Below, in pieces: positions 1 through 8,007 of a stretch of 64,000 bases of DNA. Position 1 is the first letter of the stretch. The number at the start of each line of letters is the position of its first letter. The notes under the pieces are model-generated. The model saw only the letters and a list, made by a program, of their open reading frames with translations. It was not told the DNA's origin and ran no database searches. The translations under genes were made by a program, and so were the position numbers. Source of the stretch: Ensifer sp. USDA 6670 (GTDB lineage Bacteria > Pseudomonadota > Alphaproteobacteria > Rhizobiales > Rhizobiaceae); the NCBI GenBank assembly GCA_000421085.1, contig ATWE01000001.1, positions 434,001-498,000 on the forward strand. The letters run 5' to 3'.

Positions 1-1
1 C

Positions 2-325
2 GTGCCGGCATTTGCAGACAGTTACTATCCGGGCATCGACCCGCATAATCCTCCGGGCACGCAGAACAGAGGGGCGGTAATGGTCCCGGCACGCCCCTAC
101 TATGTCGATCCTGCCCCGACCGGCAGCGTCTATGTCGATCCCGCACCGACGGGCAGCGTCTATGTCGATCCGGCTCCCACCGGCAGCATCTATATAGAGC
201 CGGCTCCGGGCAGCAGGGCGACCAACGCCCCTGGCGCGATGCGTGAGCACTATACGGACGAGTATCAGGGCCCCGGCGAAGGCGACTATTATCAAGGTAT
301 CTCGCCGCCGGCTCCGCGTCCCTAA
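2..325 (+). CDS. small secreted protein with 10-residue repeats (5' partial)
   Basis: The reading frame enters from outside the window, so the true start and most of the signal peptide are missing. The first residues PAFADSYY match the end of the signal peptide and start of the mature region of the protein at 671-970 (APAFADSYY), which shows that the two genes are tandem paralogs. The visible mature part is Pro/Tyr/Gly-rich and carries three full copies and one partial copy of a 10-residue unit, YVDPAPTGSV. It ends with the block GEGDYYQGI, which the paralog also has near its C-terminus (GEGDYYRGI). It is probably a periplasmic or exported low-complexity protein. I recognise no domain family and no function can be assigned. 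Confidence 0.7.
   Translation: MPAFADSYYPGIDPHNPPGTQNRGAVMVPARPYYVDPAPTGSVYVDPAPTGSVYVDPAPTGSIYIEPAPGSRATNAPGAMREHYTDEYQGPGEGDYYQGISPPAPRP
101..210 (+). repeat. 30-bp coding tandem repeat
   Basis: A 30-bp unit beginning TATGTCGATCC starts at 101, 131 and 161, and a degenerate partial copy (TATATAGAGC) starts at 191. Each unit encodes the ten residues YVDPAPTGS(V/I). The period is a multiple of three, so copy-number change would keep the frame. Confidence 0.85.
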
Positions 326-670
326 AGCGGCCTAAGCATCCTTTTGAGCGCGTTGCGCTCTCGCGGGCCACGGCCTCCAAAGGCGATGGCCCGCCGCAGT
401 ATGCTCTTTCAGTCCAGGAATGCACAGAAGCGGCTTTGACCTGGCGCGCGGTTCTCCGCACGTGATGGAGCCTGCGCCGCCGGGAGGGCCGTCAAGTTAC
501 AGTTGCGTAATGCGCATCACTCTTGGATGAGCAAAAGTGACAAATCGTCAAACGCTTTGGACCGGTGCCGAGTGTTATCTTGGTAACCGCAGCATCCGTA
601 GGAGGCTCGTATGCTGAACAGTAGCATCCATTGGGAGGTGGGATGCCTAACGGACATAGGAGTTAATGCC
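326..670. other. intergenic region between the two paralogs
   Basis: No gene is visible in this stretch. It holds a GAGCGC/GCGCTC hairpin near 347-361 and a longer inverted repeat CGGGCCA/TGGCCCG near 364-393. These probably end the transcript of the upstream gene, although neither is followed by a T-run. At 497-512 lies the motif TTACAGTTGCGTAATG, listed separately. Confidence 0.5.
497..512 (+). promoter_or_regulatory. possible regulator-binding motif, copy 1
   Basis: The sequence TTACAGTTGCGTAATG has TTAC/GTAA half-sites with 6 bases between them. A near-identical copy (15 of 16 bases) lies at 7992-8007 in front of the RND efflux operon. This copy is about 160 bases upstream of the secreted-protein gene. 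The conservation and placement suggest a shared transcription factor, whose identity is unknown. Confidence 0.4.
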
Positions 671-970
671 ATGAGAGTTTCTCTGAAAACATCATTTGCT
701 GCATTTGTCCTGTCATCCGCCTTGGTCGGCGCCGCGGCGCCAGCCTTTGCGGACAGCTACTATCAGGGCCTCGACCCGAATAACCCTCCGGGAACCCAGA
801 ATCAGGTGCGCATGCCGATGTCGCCTAACCTGCGTCCGTCATCGGTCGACCCGACTGCAACGGGCAGCATCGACGGCGGCCGCGTGATGTCTCCGAACGG
901 TACCTACCAGGAGAGATACGACCCGGGTGAGGGCGACTACTATCGGGGCATCGTGCCGCCTAAACCGTAA
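671..970 (+). CDS. small secreted protein, paralog of the gene at 2-325
   Basis: This 99-residue protein starts at the ATG at 671, preceded by AGGAGTT about 8 bases upstream. A longer reading frame from 611 exists but places the signal peptide internally. Residues 1-28 form a typical Sec signal: MRVSLK basic start, a hydrophobic stretch and an AAAPAFA|D cleavage region. The mature part begins DSYYQGLDPNNPPGTQN, contains one VDPTATGSI unit that corresponds to the tandem repeat of its upstream paralog, and ends with GEGDYYRGIVPP. It is low in complexity and probably periplasmic. No enzyme motif is visible and the function is unknown. The shared N- and C-terminal blocks suggest a gene duplication followed by repeat expansion in the first copy. 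Confidence 0.8.
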   Translation: MRVSLKTSFAAFVLSSALVGAAAPAFADSYYQGLDPNNPPGTQNQVRMPMSPNLRPSSVDPTATGSIDGGRVMSPNGTYQERYDPGEGDYYRGIVPPKP

Positions 971-1136
971 GGCGCGAAATCAGCTACTGCTTGTTTCCTC
1001 GAGGCGCACCAGCTCAAGAAACGATGTATGCGGCGTAAAATGCGGCGGGAAACGCGGCGCTGTAGCTCGGAAGGGGAGTGAGGAAAGCCCGTACTCCCCT
1101 TCCGGTCGTCTTGATCTGCTGGGTTCGCGGGATCGC

Positions 1137-1634
1137 CTATTCCGGCCGCCCATTCTTCCAGGTGACCGATTGGCCATAAAGCGGGACCGTGGTGATCGAC
1201 ATCTTGGCCGATCCGTCGGTCAACTGCCGCGAATGTGCCAGATAGATCAGCGTATCGTTGGCCTTGTCGTAGATGCGGGTCACCAGCAGGTTCTTCCAGA
1301 TGAGGGACAGTCCGGAACGGAAGACTTCCTCTCCTTCCTTCGACAGGTCGATATCGTCGATGGCGATCGGGCCGGTCTGGCGGCAGGCGATGGAGTTGTT
1401 CGACGGATCCTCGAACCAGTTGCCGTTCTTCAGGCGGTCGATGACGCTGCGATCGAAATAGGTGACGTGGCAGGTAACCCCGGTCACTTTCGGATCGCTT
1501 ACGGCATCGATCTTGATGTCGTTGCCGAGCCAGTCGACCCCGACCTCGCCAACGGTTTCTGCGTGAACGGGCGAAACCGCCGCGGCCGAGACGGTGAGGC
1601 CGGCAACAAGCAAGGCACGGATGCGGCGTAGCAT
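1137..1634 (-). CDS. creA: CreA family protein
   Basis: This 165-residue exported protein matches the CreA family: a signal peptide, then E-x-V-G-E-V-G-V-D-W-L-G-N-D-I-K-I-D in the mature N-terminus, and paired Cys in VTCHVTYF and SIACRQTGPI. The start is the ATG at 1634, with GGAGG 6 bases upstream; the longer upstream frame has no support. The hydrophobic segment ALLVAGLTVSAAAVSPVHA is the likely signal, cleaved after HA. CreA proteins are conserved in proteobacteria, but their biochemical role is unknown. The gene stands alone, divergent from the small secreted protein side and followed by a membrane GGDEF gene on the same strand upstream. Family identity is firm and function is open. Confidence 0.88.
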   Translation of the reverse strand: MLRRIRALLVAGLTVSAAAVSPVHAETVGEVGVDWLGNDIKIDAVSDPKVTGVTCHVTYFDRSVIDRLKNGNWFEDPSNNSIACRQTGPIAIDDIDLSKEGEEVFRSGLSLIWKNLLVTRIYDKANDTLIYLAHSRQLTDGSAKMSITTVPLYGQSVTWKNGRPE

Positions 1635-1737
1635 GAGTATCCTCCAATGAACTGCACCGTTCAGATAGGCAGCGGATGCTGCAATGCAAGCACCGGCCGC
1701 CACGCCCGTCGATATGCAGGATCCATCGTGCGAGAAG

Positions 1738-3021
1738 TCACGCCGAGTGGCGCAGTTGCGACCGGGCGGCACGCGCTTCGCGCAATTGCGCGGCGGCTGC
1801 CGCAAGGGCGCGGGCGCTGGAGTCGATGCGGCGATCCCTTGCGACCGAGCAACGGTCTCGGCCGTCCGCCTTGGAGTCGTAGAGAGCAAGGTCGGCGCGT
1901 ATCATCACGTCGGTAATCGTCTCGCCGGCGGTGGCGGCGGCGATCCCGATGCTCACCGTCAGACGGATGCGCTGATGCGAGCGGCCCGCAGGCGTCTCGC
2001 GCACCACGCGGCAGATGTCCTCCGCAAGCGCCTTTGCCTGCTCTTCCGTGTGGTCCGGCAGGACGATGCCGAATTCCTCGCCGCCGATCCGTCCGAGGAC
2101 GCCCCGTCCGGCGAGGAAAGTCGAGACGGTTTCGGCAAAATGCGCGAGCGCCATGTCGCCGCAGGCGTGGCCGTACTGATCGTTGATCTGTTTGAAGAAA
2201 TCGAGGTCGAGCAGCAGGAAGGCAGCCGGCTCCTGGCGTGCCAGGCACTCGGCGAAGATCCGCTCGCCCTCTTCCATGAGCGTCCCGCGTGACAGAGCAC
2301 CGGTCAAGCCGTCGCGTGCGATCATGGCCCTCAACCCGGCGATGACGCGGGCCTGCATCGTGAGGATCATGGCCAGGAAGAGGAGGGGAAGGCACAACAC
2401 CCGCATGGTGACGAGCAGGAAATCGAACAGAATTGAAGCGGGCGAGCCCAACGATCCCGCCAAGACGTGAGACGATGGGCCGAGAGCATGAGCAAGGGCT
2501 GTGAAAACCACGGCGGCGGAGCCGATGACAACGACCTGAATCGCCGGCTTTTCGCTCGGCCAGCGGCCGGCTGCGGCCAGACCAAGGACGAGAAGTGGAG
2601 CCGCGACAACGCCCGCAACGACGATCGTGGCAGCGGCCCAACTGTCATGGCCGCCGAGAGCGATGATGAAGCCGAGCACGCCGCTCGTAAACGCGAGCAC
2701 CAAATTAAGCGAGGCCGGTATCGACAATGCGAGGAACCGGCGGAGGCCCTGGAGGACGAAGAAGAGGGAAACGGCGAGACCCGCATAGCCGAATATTGCG
2801 GCGACCGGCGCCTGCAACCACGCCGCAACCGTCAATGCGCCTGCCGACCCTGCCGAGAGCGCGCAACTGGCGGAGAACGCCCGACCACCGGCAACCTGCC
2901 GCAGCGAGAGGAAAACGGGTAGCATGGCAAGAAGTGCGATGACCGGTATGGCGGAGAGAAAGCTCATTTCGAAACGGCCTGTCGTGCTAAAATAAAGTGC
3001 GGCTTGCGTTTCAGCCATCAT
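1738..3021 (-). CDS. membrane-anchored GGDEF protein (probable diguanylate cyclase)
   Basis: The protein has 427 residues. Residues about 20-225 hold six or seven hydrophobic segments, and a GGDEF domain covers about 236-400. The signature reads GGEEF (313-317), the active variant, with the metal-site D in LLDLDFFKQIND at about 270-281. The RxxD inhibitory site that normally sits five residues upstream is absent (the positions read GRGV), so product feedback at that site is unlikely. It would make cyclic-di-GMP from two GTP at the inner membrane. The membrane part resembles no sensory domain that I can name. The start is uncertain: ATG at 3021, 3018 or 2967 all lack a strong ribosome site. 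Single gene, no operon partner. Confidence 0.85.
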   Translation of the reverse strand: MMAETQAALYFSTTGRFEMSFLSAIPVIALLAMLPVFLSLRQVAGGRAFSASCALSAGSAGALTVAAWLQAPVAAIFGYAGLAVSLFFVLQGLRRFLALSIPASLNLVLAFTSGVLGFIIALGGHDSWAAATIVVAGVVAAPLLVLGLAAAGRWPSEKPAIQVVVIGSAAVVFTALAHALGPSSHVLAGSLGSPASILFDFLLVTMRVLCLPLLFLAMILTMQARVIAGLRAMIARDGLTGALSRGTLMEEGERIFAECLARQEPAAFLLLDLDFFKQINDQYGHACGDMALAHFAETVSTFLAGRGVLGRIGGEEFGIVLPDHTEEQAKALAEDICRVVRETPAGRSHQRIRLTVSIGIAAATAGETITDVMIRADLALYDSKADGRDRCSVARDRRIDSSARALAAAAAQLREARAARSQLRHSA

Positions 3022-3140
3022 GCGAGGCCATTGGTAACGATGGCGTATTAACGAAAGCTGGCGAAATTCGCTGCAATTTGAGCGATCACTCTCTCCATGG
3101 TTGTGGCGATCGGTCGCGGAGCTTTTCAGGGAGCGATGTC

Positions 3141-3830
3141 ATGGCCCAGGAAGGCACATCCTTTGCAGACATACCCTTTGCAGACAGGACCGATGCGGGT
3201 CGAAGGCTTGCTCGTGTCATCGAAGCGCATCTCACCGAGAAGGCGGACTTCGCCGACCCGCTAGTGATGGCGTTGCCGCGCGGCGGCGTACCGGTCGCCT
3301 TCGAGGTGGCAAGAGCTCTCGGCGCGTCCCTCGAGCTCCTCATCGTTCGCAAGATCGGCGCACCCGGTCATCCCGAATTCGGTCTCGGAGCGCTGGTCGA
3401 CAGCGACGAACCGCAGGTCGTGCTCAATGTCGAGGCAATGCGTATCGTGAATCCTTCCGAGAAGTATGTGCAGGCGGAGACCGAGCGGCAAAGGCTCGAA
3501 CTCGCGCGACGCCGCGTCCTCTATCTGGGCGACCAGACGCGAATTTCTCCAAACGGGCGCAATGTCATCATCGTCGACGACGGCATTGCCACGGGCGGAA
3601 CGGCCAAAGCTGCGGCGAAAGCCTTACGGCAGGCCGGCGCCGCGGCACTGATGCTCGCCGTGCCGGTCGCCCCGAAGAGCGCGATCGCAAGCCTGCGGGA
3701 CGACGTGGACCAGCTCGTCTGTCTCGCCAGCCCCACCCCTTTCCATGCGGTCAGCATCTATTACGACGATTTCGAGCAGACTACGGATGCCGAAGTGATA
3801 GCGCTGTTGAGACAGGCGAGGGACAGATAG
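3141..3830 (+). CDS. phosphoribosyltransferase domain protein
   Basis: This 229-residue protein contains the type I PRTase signature VIIVDDGIATGGT (142-154), the PRPP-binding loop with the two acidic residues. It also has the PRGGVPVA loop at 46-53 and IVRKIGAPGHPEFGLGA at 68-84, which is typical of the stand-alone PRTases often found fused to or beside dienelactone-hydrolase or erythromycin-esterase genes. Its substrate is not predictable. The start is ATG at 3141 with AGGGAG 9 bases upstream; the frame upstream to 2997 is open but lacks a site. It is convergent with the helicase gene, and the two stop codons flank a shared hairpin. Confidence 0.85.
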   Translation: MAQEGTSFADIPFADRTDAGRRLARVIEAHLTEKADFADPLVMALPRGGVPVAFEVARALGASLELLIVRKIGAPGHPEFGLGALVDSDEPQVVLNVEAMRIVNPSEKYVQAETERQRLELARRRVLYLGDQTRISPNGRNVIIVDDGIATGGTAKAAAKALRQAGAAALMLAVPVAPKSAIASLRDDVDQLVCLASPTPFHAVSIYYDDFEQTTDAEVIALLRQARDR

Positions 3831-3877
3831 AGCACTTCCAGAAAAGCTGTGTAACGGTTTTCCGTCCGGAAGTGCTC
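3830..3877. terminator. bidirectional terminator-like inverted repeat
   Basis: GAGCACTTCC (3830-3839) and GGAAGTGCTC (3868-3877) form a perfect 10-bp stem around a 28-base loop. The left arm begins in the stop codon of the phosphoribosyltransferase gene and the right arm runs into the stop codon of the convergent helicase gene. There is no long T-run, so termination is inferred from position. Confidence 0.55.
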
Positions 3878-6458
3878 ACACCCGCTCTACGAACCCATCC
3901 AGAACGCGCTTCTGCCCGGCGCGGTCGAAATCGATCGTCAGCTTGTTGCCCTCGATCGCCGCGATGTTGCCGTTGCCGAACTTGATGTGGAAGACCCGGT
4001 CGCCGACATTGAAGCGGGAGGGCTCGGCGCTCGTCGATTTGGCGACGAGCTCACCTTCGATGGTGCGGGTGCGCGGGCCCGATTCGCCGTAACCGATGCG
4101 TTCGATGGCGTGGCCAGAGCGGGTACCCCAATTGTCGCGGGTGGCGTCGGAGCGGTGCTGCTGGGCGCGCTTCCAGCCGGGCGTCTGATAATTGTTCTCG
4201 AAGGGATCGGCCTTGTCGAAGCGCGACTGGCCGTAACCGCCGCGACCATAACCGCCATAGGAGACCTCCTGTTCGGCGACTTCCACATGGGCGATCGGTA
4301 GCTCGTCGAGGAAGCGCGAGGGAAGCGTCGATTGCCAGAGGCCGTGGATGCGGCGGTTCGAAACGAACCAGATATGACAGCGGCGCTTGGCCCGGGTGAT
4401 GCCGACATAGGCGAGGCGGCGCTCCTCCTCCAGTCCTGAGCGGCCGCCTTCATCCAGGGCGCGCTGATGCGGGAAGAGCCCTTCCTCCCACCCCGGCAGG
4501 AAGACGGTGTCGAATTCCAGCCCCTTGGCCGAATGCAGCGTCATGATGGAAACGGCATCCATATTCTCGTTCTGCTCGGCGTCCATCACCAGCGCGACGT
4601 GCTCGAGAAAGCCGCGCATGGACTCGAAGGCTTCCATCGAACGGATGAGCTCCTTCAGGTTTTCCAGGCGCCCCGGCGCTTCGGCCGATTTGTCGGCCTG
4701 CCACATGGCCGTATAGCCGCTCTCGTCGAGGATCTGCTCTGCAAGTTCGGTGTGCGGCGTCGTTTCGAGCAATGTCTGCCAGCGGCGGAAATCGGCGACG
4801 ACGTCGAAGAGACCCTTGCGCGCCTTCGGCTTCAATTCGTCCGTCTCGACGATCTCGCTGGCTGCGGCCAGCATCGGGATGTCGCGAGCCCGGGCATAGT
4901 CGTGCAGGGTGCGGACGGTCGTATCGCCGAGGCCGCGCTTCGGCGTGTTGACGATCCGCTCGAAGGCGAGGTCGTCGGCGGGCTGACAGACGAGGCGGAA
5001 ATAGGCCATGGCATCGCGGATTTCGAGCCGCTCATAGAAGCGAGGGCCGCCGATAACGCGATAGTTGAGGCCGAGCGTAACGAAGCGGTCTTCGAATTCG
5101 CGCATCTGGAAAGAGGCGCGCACGAGGATCGATATGTCGTTCAGATTATGCTTCTTGCGCTGGAGCTGCTCGATCTCTTCGCCGATCGCGCGCGCCTCCT
5201 CCTCGGAGTCCCAGGCGGCATGAACATGCACCTTCTCGTCGTCGGGATTCGTGCGCTCGGTAAAAAGCGTCTTGCCGAGCCGGCCCTCATTGTGGGCAAT
5301 CAGATGCGCCGCCGCGCCGAGGATATGCTCGGTCGAGCGGTAGTTGCGCTCCAGCTTGATGACCTTGGCGCCGGGGAAATCCTTCTCGAAGCGGAGAATG
5401 TTGTCCACTTCGGCGCCGCGCCAGCCATAGATCGACTGGTCGTCGTCGCCGACGCAGCAAATGTTGACGGTGGGCTTTCTGTCTTCGGCGCCAGGGGAAT
5501 GCCCCTCGCCAACCCCTCCCCACAAGGGGGAGGGGCTAGACTGCGGCGTCGCAGCACGCTCCTGCCCCTCCCCCTTGCGGGGAGGGGTCGGGGAGGGGTT
5601 GTTCCTTCCGGAACCTTGCGTCTGCTGGGCGAGCAGCCTCAGCCACATATATTGCGCCGTGTTGGTGTCCTGGTACTCGTCGACGAGGATGTAGCGGAAC
5701 TTGGCGTGATACTCTTTCAGCACGTCCGGATTGGCGCGGAACATGCGGATCGGATGCAGCAGCAGATCGCCGAAATCGCAGGCATTCAGGGTCAGCAGCC
5801 GGTTCTGGTAGGCGGCATAGAGCTCGCGGCCCTTGCCGTTGGCAAAGGCGCGGGCATCGCCTTCCGGGATTTGCGACGGGTCCAGGCCCTTGTTCTTCCA
5901 GGTGTCGATCATGCCGGCGAACTGCTTGGCCGGCCAGCGCTTGTCGTCGAGACCCTCCGCCTGGATGAGCTGCTTGATGAGGCGAACGACGTCGTCGGTG
6001 TCAAGGATGGTGAAGTCGGACCGCAGGCCCACCAGCTCGGCATGGCGGCGGAGGAGCTTGACCCCGATAGAGTGGAAGGTGCCGAGCCAGGGCATGCCTT
6101 CGACGGCGTGGCCGACGAGCACGCCGATGCGCTCCTTCATTTCCCGCGCCGCCTTGTTGGTGAAGGTGACGGCGAGGATCTGCGAGGGGTAGGCGCGGCC
6201 GGTCGAAAGGATATGGGCGATCCGCGTCGTCAGAACGCGCGTCTTGCCTGTGCCGGCGCCGGCGAGCACGAGCACCGGACCTTCCAGCGCCTCGACTGCC
6301 TCCCGTTGCTCCGGATTGAGCCCGGCGACATAGTCCGGTCGCTGGGCCTTGTCGCGGGCGGCCATGGCGCGCGCGGCGATGCCGCCGCCGGCAGCCGCGG
6401 GTTTCCGCGGCGCGGGCTCCTCGTCGAAAAAGGGAATATCGTCAAAACCTTTGGTCAT
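3876..6458 (-). CDS. uvrD: ATP-dependent DNA helicase, UvrD/PcrA/Rep type (SF1A)
   Basis: This 860-residue 3'-5' helicase is probably used in excision and mismatch repair. Motif I GAGTGKT is at 67-73, Ia VTFTNKAAREMKERI at about 98-112, II DEYQDT at 260-265, III GDDDQSIYGWRG at 337-348, IV near LERNYRS, and V/VI in TLHSAKGLEFDTVFLPGWEEGLFPH and ERRLAYVGITRA. A C-terminal Tudor-like tail ends VGDRVFHIKFGNGNIAAIEGNKLTIDFDRAGQKRV. Between motifs II and III, residues about 285-325 are an extra Pro/Gly-rich segment that is encoded by a palindromic repeat inserted in frame (5498-5602). The other motifs are intact, so the protein is probably active. ATG at 6458 is preferred to a TTG three codons earlier; neither has a clear ribosome site. 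Confidence 0.93.
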   Translation of the reverse strand: MTKGFDDIPFFDEEPAPRKPAAAGGGIAARAMAARDKAQRPDYVAGLNPEQREAVEALEGPVLVLAGAGTGKTRVLTTRIAHILSTGRAYPSQILAVTFTNKAAREMKERIGVLVGHAVEGMPWLGTFHSIGVKLLRRHAELVGLRSDFTILDTDDVVRLIKQLIQAEGLDDKRWPAKQFAGMIDTWKNKGLDPSQIPEGDARAFANGKGRELYAAYQNRLLTLNACDFGDLLLHPIRMFRANPDVLKEYHAKFRYILVDEYQDTNTAQYMWLRLLAQQTQGSGRNNPSPTPPRKGEGQERAATPQSSPSPLWGGVGEGHSPGAEDRKPTVNICCVGDDDQSIYGWRGAEVDNILRFEKDFPGAKVIKLERNYRSTEHILGAAAHLIAHNEGRLGKTLFTERTNPDDEKVHVHAAWDSEEEARAIGEEIEQLQRKKHNLNDISILVRASFQMREFEDRFVTLGLNYRVIGGPRFYERLEIRDAMAYFRLVCQPADDLAFERIVNTPKRGLGDTTVRTLHDYARARDIPMLAAASEIVETDELKPKARKGLFDVVADFRRWQTLLETTPHTELAEQILDESGYTAMWQADKSAEAPGRLENLKELIRSMEAFESMRGFLEHVALVMDAEQNENMDAVSIMTLHSAKGLEFDTVFLPGWEEGLFPHQRALDEGGRSGLEEERRLAYVGITRAKRRCHIWFVSNRRIHGLWQSTLPSRFLDELPIAHVEVAEQEVSYGGYGRGGYGQSRFDKADPFENNYQTPGWKRAQQHRSDATRDNWGTRSGHAIERIGYGESGPRTRTIEGELVAKSTSAEPSRFNVGDRVFHIKFGNGNIAAIEGNKLTIDFDRAGQKRVLDGFVERV
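5498..5602 (-). repeat. palindromic repeat element inserted in frame in the helicase gene
   Basis: AACCCCTCCCC (from 5511) and GGGGAGGGGTT (to 5600) are inverted termini of a GC-rich element that contains two further hairpins: CCCCTCCCC-acaa-GGGGGAGGGG and GCCCCTCCCCCTTGCGGGGAGGGG. The same kind of element occurs between genes at 18631-18695 and 37311-37456. Here it lies inside a coding region without a stop codon or frameshift. The inverted-terminus core is 90 bp, or 30 codons, and is translated as NPSPTPPRKGEG...SPSPLWGGVGEG. Confidence 0.85.
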
Positions 6459-6582
6459 GCGGCCCAATGTAGTGATTCGGGACCGAAAGGCCAGAAAGGA
6501 TGTTCTTCTTTTATTCCGGAACCTTCACCCACTCGGGCATGCCTGTGGAAAGACTGATGTTTTCAGGCCGGCATGCCGACGT

Positions 6583-6993
6583 TTATGTTTTGGCGGACGC
6601 GTCGAACACCGGATCGACCGGCACCTGCAGGGCCGTCGCCAGCTGGTTGGTCTTGGCGGCAAGCGAAATGACGCGCAGCAGATCCGCGTGCTCGGCGTCC
6701 GTCATTCCCTTGGCCCTCGCGGCGGCGGTGTGGGAATGAATGCAGTAGCCGCAGCCATTGGTCACGGAAACCGCGATATAGAGCATCTCCTTCACCAGCG
6801 GGTCGAGCGGCGAAGGCGCCGCCATCACCGCCTTGACCTCCGCCCAGGTCCGCTCCAGCAGGCCAGGGTCGAAGGCCAGCCAGAGCCACATATTGTTGAT
6901 GAAGTCCGATTTCCGAGTCGCCCGGATGTCGTCGAAGACGGCTTTGACGCGTGGGTCGGATTCGGGACCGGATGGCGGCGCCACAGTGCTCAT
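6583..6993 (-). CDS. carboxymuconolactone decarboxylase/AhpD-like protein
   Basis: This 136-residue protein has the AhpD-type redox motif in VTNGCGYCIHSHTAAARAKGM, with C-x-x-C followed by the conserved H, and the preceding E of KEMLYIAVS. Members of this family act as peroxidase-linked disulfide reductases or as unassigned decarboxylase-like proteins. The start is ATG at 6993. It lies 16 bases downstream of the cyclase-family gene on the same strand, so the two are probably co-transcribed. The pairing of a secreted hydrolase-like cyclase with a cytoplasmic CMD protein suggests oxidative catabolism of a small aromatic or quinone-like compound, but the substrate is unknown. Confidence 0.85.
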   Translation of the reverse strand: MSTVAPPSGPESDPRVKAVFDDIRATRKSDFINNMWLWLAFDPGLLERTWAEVKAVMAAPSPLDPLVKEMLYIAVSVTNGCGYCIHSHTAAARAKGMTDAEHADLLRVISLAAKTNQLATALQVPVDPVFDASAKT

Positions 6994-7009
6994 GCTTGCT
7001 CCATGCGTT

Positions 7010-7831
7010 TCAAACGAGGGCGAAGACGCGGGCGGGGCCGCCGGTGCCGCCGCGGTGCTTGGGCGCGCCGAGGACCAGCGTCGCGCCCTTGGCCGGCAGC
7101 TTGTCGAGGTTGGCGGCCGCTTCCAGCCCCCAGCGGCCTTCCGGCAGCCAGGCGTAATGTGTGGCGAAATCGGGTGAGATGCCGTGATCGAGCGAGAGCG
7201 TATCGACGGCAATGCCGGCTGCCTTCGTGTCCTCGATCAGGAACTTGGCGGCTTCCACGTGAAAGCCGGGGAAATGCATCTTTCCGGCCGTGTCGGCATT
7301 GCGGAACTTGTCGGTGCCGAGATGATCCGACCAGCCCGACAGCATGGCGACGCAGGCGTTTTCGGGAATGTCTCCATTGGCGGCGATCCACGCCTTGATG
7401 TCGTCCGGCGTCAGCTGCGCATCCGGATCGGCGGCCGCCTTCTCGCGGATGTCGACGACGCAGAGCGGTACGATCAGCTTGTCGAGTGGCAACTCGGCGA
7501 CCGAAAGGCCGTCGGCGGAGAAGTGCAGCGGCGCGTCGACATGAGTCCCGGTATGCTCGTTCACCCGAAGTTCGAACAGGTTGAATTTGTGTTCGGCATA
7601 TTTGAACTTCTGCTCCCGGAAGAATTGCTGCTGGCCGAAGAAGGTCGGAAACTCCTCATGAAGTTCATGGGTGAGATCGGTGACGCTGCCGTGGCCGGCG
7701 GCAAGCGCCGGAGGTGCGATCCCCATGCTGGCGGCGGCAATGCCCGCCGTACCGACCGCGGCCGCACGGAGCAAACCGCGCCGCGACACCATCCGCTGCT
7801 TGACCGATTCAATGACGCATGCATCGCACAT
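7010..7831 (-). CDS. cyclase family protein (kynurenine-formamidase-like), Tat-exported
   Basis: This 273-residue protein has a Tat-type signal: SRRGLLRAAAVG at about residues 15-26, then a hydrophobic stretch ending ALAAG. The mature part carries the metal-binding motif HTGTHVDAPLHF at about 92-103, characteristic of the cyclase/kynurenine formamidase family, and a later H in SLDHGISP. Family members hydrolyse amides, lactones or cyclic substrates using bound Zn or Mn. The start is ATG at 7831 with GGGAGA 6-8 bases upstream; the open frame to 8131 lacks this site and would bury the Tat motif. It is followed after 16 bases by the AhpD-like gene. The upstream region is shared divergently with the RND operon. 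Confidence 0.87.
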   Translation of the reverse strand: MCDACVIESVKQRMVSRRGLLRAAAVGTAGIAAASMGIAPPALAAGHGSVTDLTHELHEEFPTFFGQQQFFREQKFKYAEHKFNLFELRVNEHTGTHVDAPLHFSADGLSVAELPLDKLIVPLCVVDIREKAAADPDAQLTPDDIKAWIAANGDIPENACVAMLSGWSDHLGTDKFRNADTAGKMHFPGFHVEAAKFLIEDTKAAGIAVDTLSLDHGISPDFATHYAWLPEGRWGLEAAANLDKLPAKGATLVLGAPKHRGGTGGPARVFALV

Positions 7832-7991
7832 TGCCGTCTCCCTTCGTGTCGAGAGCCGGCCCGAAACAGCCGCCGGCGACGAACACAATAGCCGAGCCGC
7901 GCAAGCTGTAAACATGGCGCCACTTCGCCGCCAGCATGGGCGGTTCAGGACGGGCGCAAGCGTCATCATGCCGCCACCAAAATCGCTTTTG

Positions 7992-8007
7992 TTACAATTG
8001 CGTAATG
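7992..8007 (+). promoter_or_regulatory. possible regulator-binding motif, copy 2
   Basis: TTACAATTGCGTAATG differs at one position from the copy at 497-512. It lies in the divergent region between the cyclase gene (start at 7831) and the RND operon (start at 8134), so it could control either or both. Confidence 0.4.

Noticed and set aside
4467-6557. 696-residue open frame opposite the helicase gene
   Set aside because: It is the complement of uvrD codon structure. All helicase motifs are on the minus strand and this frame has none.
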